A stretch of 64,000 nt of DNA from Leuctra nigra (lineage: Eukaryota > Arthropoda > Insecta > Plecoptera > Leuctridae), in contig OW203762.1 of assembly GCA_934045905.1 (NCBI GenBank), positions 56,383,411 through 56,447,410 on the forward strand, in the 5' to 3' direction. Made by a program: the position numbers and the translations under genes. The notes under the pieces are model-generated. The model worked only from the letters and a program-made list of their open reading frames with translations, searched no databases and was not told the origin of the DNA. Numbering within the stretch: the first letter of the stretch is position 1; each line of letters opens with the position of its first letter. Positions 19,301-24,637 of the stretch are shown piece after piece.

Positions 19301-21406
19301 CCACTCGCTCGCGCGGCATATTTCACACTTAATTATCTGTTTATTACAAAAATCAACATAATTATCACCACCAATTCACCACTTTGGCAATGTTGAAACT
19401 TTTTTTATCACCACAAACAACTGGCTCTGAGAATACGCTACCAAGTCGTCTTAATATTGTGGAGGCATTCATTGGGGATCCTTCATCGTAGGATAAAAGT
19501 GAAGGTGAATGCACCACTGCCTGCAGGACAACAACAAACTTCGTTATTTGACGAGATAGCCATCTGATATTCCTAGACCAGGGGTCGGCAACCTTTTTTG
19601 GTGAAGGAGCCAATGTCCCAAAAATTAATTTAAATTATATTATAATGGGAGCCACAGTAGAGGCTGTCAAATATAATACACCGAAAATAATACATTGAAA
19701 TACCTACTAGTTTATTTTGATAATTTGACGAAGCTCCCAGTTTTTTTTTAGAATTTCAACAATTTAAAAGTGATTCTGGGACTCTAAAATGTTCAAATTG
19801 AATCAATAACATTTTAATTGTTGCCCCGCAGGGTGTTTTTTAAGCAAAAAGTGATTCTGGTACTTTTAAATTAACAAACTGAATGAAATAATTTTTCCAA
19901 ATGTTGCCCCGCAGGGCGTTTTTTTATAGAATTTTCGATTCCAGATCTTTATTTAAATTATAAAGAGCCATTCAAAAACCACCAAGGAGCCGCATGCGGC
20001 CCCGGAGCCGCAGGTTACCGATCCCTGTTCTAGACTAACAATACAGTTTGTGTTTTCTATCTTTGAAATGCGTGACGTGAGCGACACCTGTCATCATTAT
20101 TACGTACTATAAAGCTGCCAACTTTACAATATGAAAATTCACTAGCTCTGCTGTGAGGTGTATTATATTTACGAACTTTTGATTGATTAATCATTGTTAT
20201 GTTTCCAAATTCTTAAATATATCTAGAAGAAGGAAGCCGATGACCTATATTTAGAGCCAAGATTATGATTTTATTTTTGCAGTGATTTCGTTTTTAAAAA
20301 CACAAATTTCGTTTTTTGTGATTTTATGAATTGGGTTTTCGCGATTTGTGGGCACCTGTGCCCACAAATCGAATGCACAAAATCACAAATGCACAAATTG
20401 AATGCACAAATGCGATTTGTGGGGGGAAACACACAAAATTGAACTTTAAGACGAAAATGAATTTCATCAGTTTATTACCAACATGTTTTGCTCACACTTA
20501 TGAATGTACCTAATGTAAATAATCAAATTAAAATAAAAAAATAAAGTTGCATCATAAGAAACACTAAGTGAATTGGCGTGAGCAATCAATAAAACAGTCA
20601 ACTGAACTAACTGGGTGTGTGGTGTGGGTGGGCCTTCATGGGCAAGCAAAGGTGGGTAAAAGAGGGGTAGGCAGTTGGCCAAAGTGCAAGGTTACCACGT
20701 TTCCACCAAAGCCAGTAGCATTGTCTCAAACCAGTCACTGATTGTTATGTTCGGGTGGTTTGTTGGGGGGGGGGGGGGGGGTAAAATTTTGCAGGTAAGT
20801 TTGCAACCTTGATTTCCAGCTAATCAAAGAATGGAACTCACAAGTCTTAGATGCATTAAGTGCTGGATTAGTTGCAAATTTTATAAAAGTAATTTTTATT
20901 TTTTTTTTTTTTTTTTTTCATGAAAAATTACTGATTTCGTGGTAATTTTGCGATTTAGGTCAATTTCGCGAATGAGAGTGTATTTCGTTTTATTTCGCGA
21001 TTGGAAAATGACAGTTTTGGGGTTCAAATTCCATGAACCATGCACATTTCACACTAAAACATGTTTATTTAAAATTTCTTGATATTTTCAATCACCATAT
21101 AATCTTGGCTCTACCTATATTTAACTCAGTAACACAAACAACACAAAAAACATGGCTAGGGTGTTCGACTTAACATACAAAAGCGCGCACTTAGGTGGCT
21201 ACTCGTGACTACATTAGCGCATTCTGTTGAGAGTTCAGACATAAAAAAGAACTGTACTGCATGACAAACTGATACACCCAACAATTAAATTAATGTAATA
21301 ATTTATTTTCCAGGGTATGCCATCGGCTCACATTCCTACCAGTCCCACGCAAGTGACGGCGGCAGCGGTGGGTGGCGGACTGGGCCCAGGCGGCACAGTC
21401 GTATAA
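4216..21406 (+). CDS. WDR20: WDR20-like WD-repeat protein (partial; three coding exons seen)
   Basis: The visible exons are 4216-4398, 5413-6834 and 21314-21406, all joined in phase 0. The translation tracks animal WDR20 closely: AADLTKPVDKKMYKGTNPT, SVSLVVGFSTGQIQLIDPIK, the WD-repeat block NEFAFSPCGSHLATVSQDG, YFGGFLCVCWAPDGRYVV and GGEDDLVTVWSFVERR, then GSVGQDTQLCLWD and PLICKKIAHERL. A low-complexity Ser/Asn/Gly linker separates the WD repeats, as in the family. In known animals WDR20 binds and activates the deubiquitinases USP12 and USP46 together with WDR48/UAF1. The N-terminal exon(s) expected for the family were not found between 1 and 4215 and probably lie upstream. The last intron is 14.5 kb and transposon-filled. 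The gene symbol is by homology only. Confidence 0.9.
4671..5238. mobile_element. MITE in the first visible WDR20 intron
   Basis: The ends at 4671-4718 and about 5191-5238 are inverted repeats (AAGGATCCCAAGGGCGGAAT against its diverged complement). The interior is non-coding and has CG-rich TTTCGCCGC-type motifs. It occupies more than half of the 1-kb intron. Confidence 0.6.
5413..6834 (+). CDS. WDR20: WDR20-like main exon
   Basis: The 474-codon exon is preceded by TTTTCAG and followed by GTATGT, both in phase 0. It holds most WD repeats and the Ser/Asn/Gly-rich insert (about exon codons 185-420), then the conserved end LVFREDCFVTACQDGYVYTW. It is markedly GC-richer than the surrounding introns. 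The open frame runs on to 7143, but past 6834 it is intron and LINE remnant, so that extension is rejected. Confidence 0.92.
6940..7090 (-). mobile_element. LINE fragment (family of the 8858-11875 ORF)
   Basis: The segment matches about 9925-10080 of the large minus-strand RT ORF almost base for base, for example CTTTCCCTTGGCAACCTAT and CGTCAATTGTAGACCGCCCT. It covers only the central RT region and has internal small indels, so it is dead. Confidence 0.8.
7325..7905. mobile_element. Pair of head-to-head 5'-truncated LINE 3' ends
   Basis: 7325-7515 (minus strand) and about 7690-7905 (plus strand) are inverted copies of the same LINE terminus. Both contain the acidic C-terminal coding stretch, the GGGGGTGGGATGATCCCAC region and a TAAATA-type end. 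The 3' termini point outwards, leaving roughly 175 bp of non-LINE DNA between the truncated ends. Confidence 0.75.
8440..8680. repeat. Imperfect palindrome inside the composite
   Basis: About 8445-8530 reads AAGATCGATTGTGTAAAAAT... and about 8575-8677 carries a diverged inverted copy ending ATTTTTACACAATCAATCTT. The region is AT-rich and non-coding, and lies between the left arm and the LINE1 3' end. Confidence 0.6.
8785..11776 (-). mobile_element. LINE1: APE-endonuclease/RT retrotransposon, 3' part
   Basis: The 3' end is placed near 8785 by comparison with the copy at 51392-53015, which shares a GAACCAG..GATTA end. On the minus strand it carries most of ORF2. The element is interrupted at 11776 inside the endonuclease start: the preceding coding bases (..FVFGTMNI) reappear at about 16723-16760 on the far side of LINE2a. 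Confidence 0.8.
8858..11875 (-). CDS. LINE1 ORF2 protein: endonuclease + reverse transcriptase
   Basis: The 1005-codon frame encodes an APE-type endonuclease, with LSEAKWKG, VYAPQTGRP, VIGDFNAKVG, IIDYVCV and SDHRLL in order (residues about 55-270). An RT domain follows with DWEKGVIVPLFKKGD, QYGFRRGRSTIDAIF, FLDLEKAYDRLP, RQGSVLSPMLF and the catalytic TLIYADDVVVW. The C-terminal tail has LRWFGHMKRM and RRVGRPRDRW, a module seen in RTE-like elements. The first ~34 residues (including a run of Tyr) are not LINE1: they are read out of the inserted LINE2a tail, from its ATT repeat. The real start lay upstream and has been separated. No internal stop is present. Expected role: target-primed reverse transcription. 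Confidence 0.88.
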   Translation of the reverse strand: MDVWKINDSIVEYRPIMYLFYVLNKLHYYYYYYSLNGKVEEIIDMMVERKLLFLGLSEAKWKGSGERKLRDGFKLWWSGGTEGKNGVAIVVSPQVCDFVVDVKCHSDRIMSLILKVRDRVMVEVVQVYAPQTGRPVEEKDSFIRELETVLEVASGNVVVIGDFNAKVGSDRRGYEEVLGKFGLDKRNRDGEKLLEMCKRNGLKIGNTWFKKRRSHKITRYGYGEDRSESIIDYVCVGGSLKEGVVDVGVCPSVSLASDHRLLACTLRVQVHRPVATVSHKRIKVWKLQDPAVKNEFCQVIRSREPVGELRDVEEEWEDFRNALVKEAEKLCGRSGGKRKEKETRWWNSRVKEAVREKRQAWQNYELQRTVENEQRYRICRRNVGSIVVEEKEKSMEDLAGKLVTDFEGNKKMFYGLIKGKRGTREELKSMKDNNGDLVCNVEEINSLWGEYFENLLNVGKKQGVPVGEGEQQFGEEVEEIGMEEELTEVEITRALKEMKNGRAPGIDEVTIEMVKAAGDAGIRWLYRVIKAAWKQKKIPTDWEKGVIVPLFKKGDRKKCSNYRGVTLLCQCAKLFEKIVECRLKNYVEEGLREEQYGFRRGRSTIDAIFTVRQMMEQQWEKGQAMHMAFLDLEKAYDRLPRERVWECLVKRGIGKELVERIKSMYRNSVSCVQSGVGRSEWFNISEGLRQGSVLSPMLFIIVMDELLKKVEPDEGIDTQTLIYADDVVVWGGTREEVQLKIDKWSEETEKMGLRISEEKSEVMTMERKKIRQGHARIKMRDGWLKEVEEFKYLGSLLTNKAKVDREVQERRRKAEGFYQAVRKLLWHEKFPKVCKMIMFKMYFLPILTYGAVTWSAGGKEVDQLQAAEMKFLRSVNGVTRMDRVRSMKIRRELRVERLGFKLGRERLRWFGHMKRMGTDRVPRRVFEAATVGTRRVGRPRDRWIGLIKDDVLERGGSWSELEAERQWEDRTMWRQFVEQLEVEEEKEDEEETPGVASRSPVVLRP
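12069..14897 (-). CDS. LINE2a ORF2: endonuclease + reverse transcriptase
   Basis: From the first internal Met (14897) the protein is 942 residues, but the endonuclease homology (GLNVRVLNNGF..DIFC) continues upstream in the same open frame to 15068. Endonuclease motifs are MTETWLKP, GGGVGIYIK, VVYRPPD, LIGDMNIDLL and TDHCLISC. RT motifs are LWKEGVITPLPK, NSQSGFRKNRGT, LLDFTKAFDSINH, TGVPQGSSIAPLLF and HKFADDTQLLY. A thumb and C-terminal region follow, without the GHMKRM module of LINE1. There is no AUG between the ORF1 stop and 14897, so expression may need stop-codon readthrough or reinitiation. Confidence 0.88.
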   Translation of the reverse strand: MTETWLKPNHPSEDYAIAGYSLLRSDRTNSRGGGVGIYIKQSIRHTIITDIEIEEEENDEDLVRKPEYLCIKISLKRKKIAVCVVYRPPDNCYTNISILEKQLSTLQGLVDNIILIGDMNIDLLKSAEPNSKYLIKFMKKFKLNQIIKAPTRITEEDVQQQDGSIVSRVQTSTLIDHIYVQDEDSVVSTKVLDISKIIDSRGKPVTDHCLISCTLVYRKPKREIRKITYRNYKKINPLELKKVFNSIDWNIAEGEDDINVKLKILNENLQYTENKLAPIKEFTTNKPKCPWYNDNIQNMCKLKSKALLKFKRRPSAANWQYYCHVRNYITIAVKREKRSFMRKEIQANLGNSAFLWKKLQEWDIHSSKKPRQLIPEELAKPDLINDYYVDSIPHSLIASSIIDQYKNNTHTITSKNAFELRAVSTEEIVDQLRKIKTKATGIDNININTLLLCMPNCLNAIHSIVNHSLVSGIFPDLWKEGVITPLPKCSHPKHFKDLRPISILTTMSKILERIVVKQLTAYLEELQLLSNSQSGFRKNRGTTSILLDVTDEAIKGMEKKMVTSLILLDFTKAFDSINHELLLAKLTYLGVGEMTIKWFASYLTGRQQRVKLSANNVSMSRENRTGVPQGSSIAPLLFIVYTTDIDESVKHCKIHKFADDTQLLYTFRPQDLAAAQEKINEDLQSIAAWSESQGLSLNTSKTISMIIGNKCQRIKILNSEFKLHINGSIIPTSENARNLGLIMDSQMTYSDHIQKANSKAYGKLRTMQRFKQILTRSTKSKLVEALIISNLNYCDIVYGPCISKKDVGRIQKVQNSCARFVFNIKRRHHISPYIQKLHWLKMEARRSLHLTCATHKILRTGEPKYLNDKLRKRRDIHLRDTRSKDKLDFGTHRSKKFKNCFSYSASVAYNTTTTEEQTLSLKAFKTLVKDKLAIIQEREFVK
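15061..15080 (-). promoter_or_regulatory. Candidate stop-codon readthrough site between ORF1 and ORF2
   Basis: ORF1 ends CGT TGA (stop at 15071-15069) and the next codons are CAA TTA CAG. The frame then stays open for 57 codons to the ORF2 Met at 14897, that is, in the same frame (174 bases between the two codon starts). Stop-CAA-TTA fits the CAR-YYA context known from tobamovirus readthrough. Function here is inference. Confidence 0.55.
15069..16433 (-). CDS. LINE2a ORF1: PHD-like zinc finger/coiled-coil protein with repeats
   Basis: The 454-residue protein opens with a Cys/His cluster (residues about 15-60: CHKKCSACHQNQ, FVCTKCSSSWTHFAC, ICQLC) that resembles the PHD-type finger of several LINE ORF1 proteins. 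A Gln-rich stretch likely to form a coiled coil (QQQLIQQQQKENIDFQEK) follows. The C-terminal third consists of degenerate YxSPA repeats (YESPAATNKKDQLYQSPAE), and the tail is basic (RLRRSTRENKSKPKRYR). ORF1 proteins of this kind bind nucleic acid in the LINE ribonucleoprotein; that role is inferred. It stops at TGA, in frame with ORF2. Confidence 0.82.
   Translation of the reverse strand: MAKLFETTILFATKCHKKCSACHQNQGLGFVCTKCSSSWTHFACGNVKNNRSICQLCAKLKSPPNKDDFPKYLQEICNSQRRVIQQDPPTSTAPTMTSSSGLKDDSTNYLLEICKSQQQLIQQQQKENIDFQEKIQSLELQVLEQDIYSDATPCLVPCRLGQTSRNERGKKKGEPGSLVEKIPIFVEEGCFLINNEISTTHGKRRVEVGFSLAGMKSLLCMNTDEETNPIDIEGEVSLLPFNSYKVSLDLDDNDKYEKSLVFESPCFLVSSGISVETVDQRDRLYDSPAEASLPEIITDEMSCISTSPAAPNQDLVVEMGRPYESPAATNKKDQLYQSPAEIGLQQDRHYESPYVTNKQDRHYQSPAEDYHYESPAATNKKDQLYQSPAEIGLQQDRHYESPNVTNEQDQLYQSPAETKENDSTVRLPVKRQNQSKIRLRRSTRENKSKPKRYR
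15180..15480 (-). repeat. Tandem repeats in LINE2a ORF1
   Basis: A unit of about 140 bp is repeated, with GGGCTCTCGTAGTGGCGATC and GGGCTCTGGTAGAGTTGATC recurring at 15230-15300 and 15370-15440. Shorter SPA-encoding subunits lie between. The array stays in frame. Confidence 0.75.
16723..16984 (-). mobile_element. Stranded LINE1 segment: ORF1 end and endonuclease start
   Basis: On the minus strand this 260-bp island encodes RKGMEFVFGTMNI, the start of an APE endonuclease that continues at 11776. Just upstream, in another frame, is GEEVRAVIEERSGVKG followed by a stop, which plausibly is the end of the SGNH-type ORF at 18055. It is sandwiched between the two LINE2 copies. Confidence 0.6.
16985..18054 (-). 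mobile_element. LINE2b: 5'-truncated, nearly identical copy of LINE2a
   Basis: It begins with the same ATT-repeat tail and matches 11776-12845 at a constant offset of 5209 bases. By eye I found one substitution (A at 12511, G at 17720, Ile to Thr in the RT C-terminus). It stops at 18054 within the RT coding region. Confidence 0.88.
17278..18696 (-). CDS. Chimeric ORF: SGNH-hydrolase-like domain fused to LINE2b RT tail
   Basis: The 472-codon frame joins two unrelated parts at about 18054. The C-terminal half is the RT tail of LINE2b. The N-terminal half begins in the inverted arm (MAGTLFLQNYVRHQ), runs through four 10-residue repeats (EHQDGNAALE), and enters an SGNH/GDSL-like domain. That domain shows GDITGSMGIGFC as the block I position, LPGIRIQELTEEV, and VFVGTRDMYEG as the VGTND-like block III. 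The expected nucleophile Ser in GDS is replaced (GDI), and Asn of GTND is Arg, so catalysis is doubtful. The family is known as the esterase domain in ORF1 of some LINEs. The fusion is most likely an accident of insertion; protein production is unproven. Confidence 0.7.
   Translation of the reverse strand: MAGTLFLQNYVRHQAENLNLYSKHIEHQDGNAALEVHQDGNAALEEHQDGNAAPEEHQDGNAASVDGNVAPVEQSGCHLLIGDITGSMGIGFCSKKGFLAHQLPGIRIQELTEEVANYNIREEPVSVTVFVGTRDMYEGRSRREILDDITKLLEAVKVRFGVTCKVYMVGMLTGKGMGPRELNASVRDLCRECGVWNISLNNRRRVLEKWDWYRSIAAWSESQGLSLNTSKTISMIIGNKCQRIKILNSEFKLHINGSIIPTSENARNLGLIMDSQMTYSDHIQKANSKAYGKLRTMQRFKQILTRSTKSKLVEALIISNLNYCDTVYGPCISKKDVGRIQKVQNSCARFVFNIKRRHHISPYIQKLHWLKMEARRSLHLTCATHKILRTGEPKYLNDKLRKRRDIHLRDTRSKDKLDFGTHRSKKFKNCFSYSASVAYNTTTTEEQTLSLKAFKTLVKDKLAIIQEREFVK
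18500..18622 (-). repeat. 30-bp coding minisatellite (four units)
   Basis: Four copies of a 30-bp unit (GCCGTCCTGGTGTTC core on the plus strand) encode EHQDGNAALE-type decapeptides in the SGNH-like ORF. Units differ by a few substitutions. Confidence 0.75.
19579..20027. mobile_element. Non-autonomous hAT-like element
   Basis: The terminal repeats are CAGGGGTCGGCAACC and GGTTACCGATCCCTG. They are flanked by an 8-bp near-duplication, TCCTAGAC (19571-19578) and TTCTAGAC (20028-20035). CAGGG ends and 8-bp duplications are hAT hallmarks. No transposase is encoded. The interior repeats CCCCGCAGGGTG/CGTTTTTT twice. Confidence 0.8.
20253..21112. mobile_element. Non-autonomous DNA transposon with 10-bp target duplication
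   Basis: The ends AGAGCCAAGATTAT and ATAATCTTGGCTCT are inverted repeats. They are flanked by perfect 10-bp direct repeats ACCTATATTT (20243-20252 and 21113-21122). Duplications of 9-11 bp are typical of Mutator-like elements. The interior is AT-rich with GATTTCG/GATTTGTG motifs, a 17-G run and no transposase. Confidence 0.75.
20765..20781 (+). repeat. Poly-G tract
   Basis: This is a run of 17 G inside the transposon at 20253-21112. A T-rich tract follows at about 20888-20919. Lengths in runs like these are often unreliable in assemblies. Confidence 0.8.
21314..21406 (+). CDS. WDR20: WDR20-like terminal exon
   Basis: After TTATTTTCCAG the frame (phase 0) reads GMPSAHIPTSPTQ followed by a Gly/Ala-rich tail and TAA at 21404-21406. 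It directly continues WARPGKL from the previous exon. The C-terminus of WDR20 is variable between animals, so the call rests on splice sites and phase rather than strong homology. Confidence 0.7.
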   Translation, partial: GMPSAHIPTSPTQVTAAAVGGGLGPGGTVV

Positions 21407-21849
21407 CCCTGTCGTATAACCCTATAACCCTCGTATAACCGCCCTAGCTGCGGGATGGAATCAACCCACTTTTATATTATAGCAATGTTAATGAAAGTCT
21501 TGTCTTGATTATAGCTGCATATTAATGATGTAGTTGACAGTATTATTATTGTTATTTTATCAGTTAATGCACTCTTCACAGTAAAGAAAGATCATGATTG
21601 TTATTGATAATAATACTATGGTATTATTTATACTAATAATAGGTACTTTTAATATCTATACTCTGTTTGGAATCTTGTCTGTTTTTATAGTGAGTTAAAA
21701 TATTTTTTAACAACATCAAGAGCTTTTGTGTTGCCTTTGACTACACATCTTTAGCTACAAAATATGGTGATATTCAAAGACATTGAAAGTTATTTCAATT
21801 TATGGTCAAGCTAAGTGAATCAGAAGGTTTATGAACCCCTTTAGACTTT

Positions 21850-21855
21850 AATAAA
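21850..21855 (+). terminator. Candidate polyadenylation signal of WDR20-like gene
   Basis: AATAAA lies 444 bases after the stop codon. It is the first canonical signal I see downstream. Confidence 0.4.
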
Positions 21856-22407
21856 AGTATGAGCACCTTCATTTCTTCATGCTCTTTCTTCGGCAATCTA
21901 AAACTAGAGTTTGAAATCGGAAAATTGATTGGTACCTATTTCAAATGTATTTGGACTGGTTTATCTTCTCATTTATTGTATCTTAATTCTACTACGTTTT
22001 AATGTAAATCTGCTTCTTTGTATGAAATGCATCTTGCCTGTGTTAGATATTGGCATGCATTTGAGAGATATTAAATATTAATGTCAACGAAAGTTCACTT
22101 ATTTGGCTAATTGGCCAACCAAGAAAGATTGGTCACATTTGGACCCATTCATTAGTGCCATCATAACAGGGGCGCCGACGATTGTAAAATCTGAAGGGTG
22201 TCGGAAAAGTAGCTGGGATGGGACCCCCAGGGACATGCTGGTCAATATGTATTTGGGTGCGTTTTGATTATTTTTTATGGAGTTTTAGTTGCCTTGATCT
22301 CCTAACATATATCATTAGTTCCAACATTTATTCCAAGAATTATACATACCAAAATTGAAGGCATACCTATTTAAATTCCATCCTAGGGGTTGACTAAGGT
22401 CAGCGGG

Positions 22408-22570
22408 GTAACTAGGGTCATTTGACACAACCGGATGTTTTTGTTCTGCTAAAAGCATGTCTACCACTTCTTTGATTGTTAGTACCCCTGATAATTTCTG
22501 AGCAAGGTGCTGTCAGTTTTACAGCTGGTTGTGAAAATATCAGGTTGTGTCAAATGACCATAGTCACCCC
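22408..22570. mobile_element. Short inverted-repeat element
   Basis: GGGTCATTTGACACAACC near 22418 and GGTTGTGTCAAATGACC near 22543 are inverted copies separated by about 110 bp. Non-coding. Confidence 0.5.
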
Positions 22571-23179
22571 CTCTGACTGTTATAATACATTTTCTGTGCA
22601 ATTAATATTCTGATCAATATCCCTACTCTCTGAATTTATAAGCTTTTAAATTAATTGATTCTTTAAATTTAGAATTTTTATTTAGAAAATGTTCTATACC
22701 TATTTCCTACTGAAGGGAAAATAAATATAACAGTGTGAATGCAGTTAGGTATCTACAATTTAATAATTATTAAAAGTATTTCGTTTGGTGCTTGAGTTAG
22801 GCCCAAAGCGTAGCACATAGTTGGCGCCCCTGCATCAAATTACGTCAATATGCTATATGATTATAAACTAATTACATACTTTATTTATATATATATATAT
22901 TGCAAGAGCACGAATATTAAAAATATCCTTTCCTTTTTGCAGCTCCATAGGTTTTTATGACACTTCTCAATTATGTTAAAATTTTAAACTTGATTTTTTC
23001 AGGTCTGTGTCTAAATAAAATGCTGAAGATTGAGACAAAGAAATATATGTTAATGCTTTCATTACCCACTGATTTATATGTATACGTGGATTGCATTTCC
23101 CTATGATAACCCAATTGCCACCAGTGAGGCCAGGCTTGACGTCGCTTTAAAAAGCAAATCGGAAATTTGAACGCCGCCA

Positions 23180-23475
23180 TTCATTTTTACCTTCCGCCAC
23201 ATTGATGAAAATAAACTTATTTCGTTGCAAAGAAGAGAATATTGTGTACATGTTTTATTTATTTATGAAATGATTAATGTATTGATTGATTAATTTATAT
23301 ATTTTATATCGTTTCATTTAATATATTTTAATTTGCAAAGTGGGAGTGACTTAGTAGGTACGTGACTTGAATTGACCAATCAGATGGTTTTGTGACGCCA
23401 ATTTGTTTCTCCGTGTTCGCAACAGTTTCATATTTACAAAGCGCAATCCACGTAGTAGGTACAATATCAGTGTCA
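23180..23475 (+). repeat. Second copy of the CCAAT-containing dispersed repeat
   Basis: This is the diverged partner of 3475-3995. It contains CCTTCCGCCACAT, an AT-rich middle and TGACCAATCAGATGG at about 23373. It lies about 1 kb before the APLF-like start codon. Confidence 0.5.
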
Positions 23476-23640
23476 TTACCTTATTCCATCCGCAGACGAA
23501 AGTATTATTGATTATATGTGTAGATACCTCGGGGATAGAAGGCACAATGTCCGTTGACTTTATTTTGGAATCATTTAATCAATAATTTATCATTCAATAA
23601 ATGCAATTATATTGCTCAAAATGTGCCCCAAATTACACCT

Positions 23641-23664
23641 CCCCCCCCCCCCCCCCCCCCCCCC
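23641..23664 (+). repeat. Poly-C tract
   Basis: An uninterrupted run of 24 C. Confidence 0.85.
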
Positions 23665-24538
23665 ATGGATGCAATATCCATTTTGGTTTCGAGGACAGAT
23701 ACAAAATCATTTTTAAACTCATTTAGACTACGTCTCACAAATGTGATATTTAAGCTCACAAAACTCTCCAATGTTAAATATATTTTTGGAAATGGACCCA
23801 GAATTTGATGTTTTTGCTTTTTGGGTGTTACGTAAGTACTGACTGGCTTAACACCAGACTTTTTTTATCTACTATTGATCAAGCTTAATATTTTAAATTT
23901 TGAGGTAGGTATATTAAAAAATTTATGATGAAAGTTAAAATTTGGACTGAAGCATTTAAAAAAATACTATCCAATGTCGGTTTGTATAGCATTTTCAATT
24001 ATGCATTCAGAATGGCTATATCTGTTACAGTTTTTCCACAATTAATTAAATACTCAAAAAGTCACAATTTTCCAATTTATCAACCCCTCCTCCCTGTACT
24101 ACACACTCGCCGGAGTGCAGAGGAGTGAATTTTCACTTCAACTTTGACCCTCTATTACAAAAATAAAGTCGCCACCCACAAGTCCGCAGACGGTGGGGGA
24201 GATTCCACCCTATCATTGGTGTGAAATGTGGTGCTCCTGTGAGAATAAGTTCTATGTTGTACTAAACTCTCGGTTCTCACTTCATACGAACTTCATCAAA
24301 CTCAAGGTGCTCAAGGTCAATCGTCAAGGACGCGTGACGCGTGCTTCGCTGTGGCGCTGTGCTGTTTTGGCTGTTGTGTTTTTTTGTGAACTTGTGTTCT
24401 TTCTTACTTCTTGTTCTTTTCTTTGGTTAATGTCTTGTTGACTGTTGATTGCTTGTTATTTTCAAAGTGGTAGTTTCGTATTTTTTTGTGAGCTAGGGTT
24501 TTTATGGCTTGGTGGTATTGTACTAATTTCCCCCTATC

Positions 24539-24637
24539 ATGGAGAAAGTACAACTGATAAGATTGGATTCACCTGATCATCAAAAATACGTTTTCTGTGG
24601 GAAGGAGATTGTCATCGGCAGAGGGTCATCGTTGGGC
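24539..24637 (+). CDS. APLF: APLF-like exon 1
   Basis: This exon encodes MEKVQLIRLDSP..IVIGRGSSLG (33 residues), the first FHA strands. The donor GTATGT follows at 24638, phase 0. The ATG is the first in a T-rich leader with no nearby upstream in-frame alternative. Confidence 0.88.

Larger units (their letters stand above)
21407..24538 (+). other. WDR20 3' UTR and intergenic region
   Basis: There is no gene here. The first clear AATAAA is at 21850-21855 and fits a 3' UTR of about 450 bases. The rest holds a small inverted repeat (about 22408-22570), a GGCGCC-type degenerate repeat near 22160, a CCAAT-containing dispersed repeat (23180-23475) and a 24-C run (23641-23664). Short ORFs here lack codon structure. 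Confidence 0.6.
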
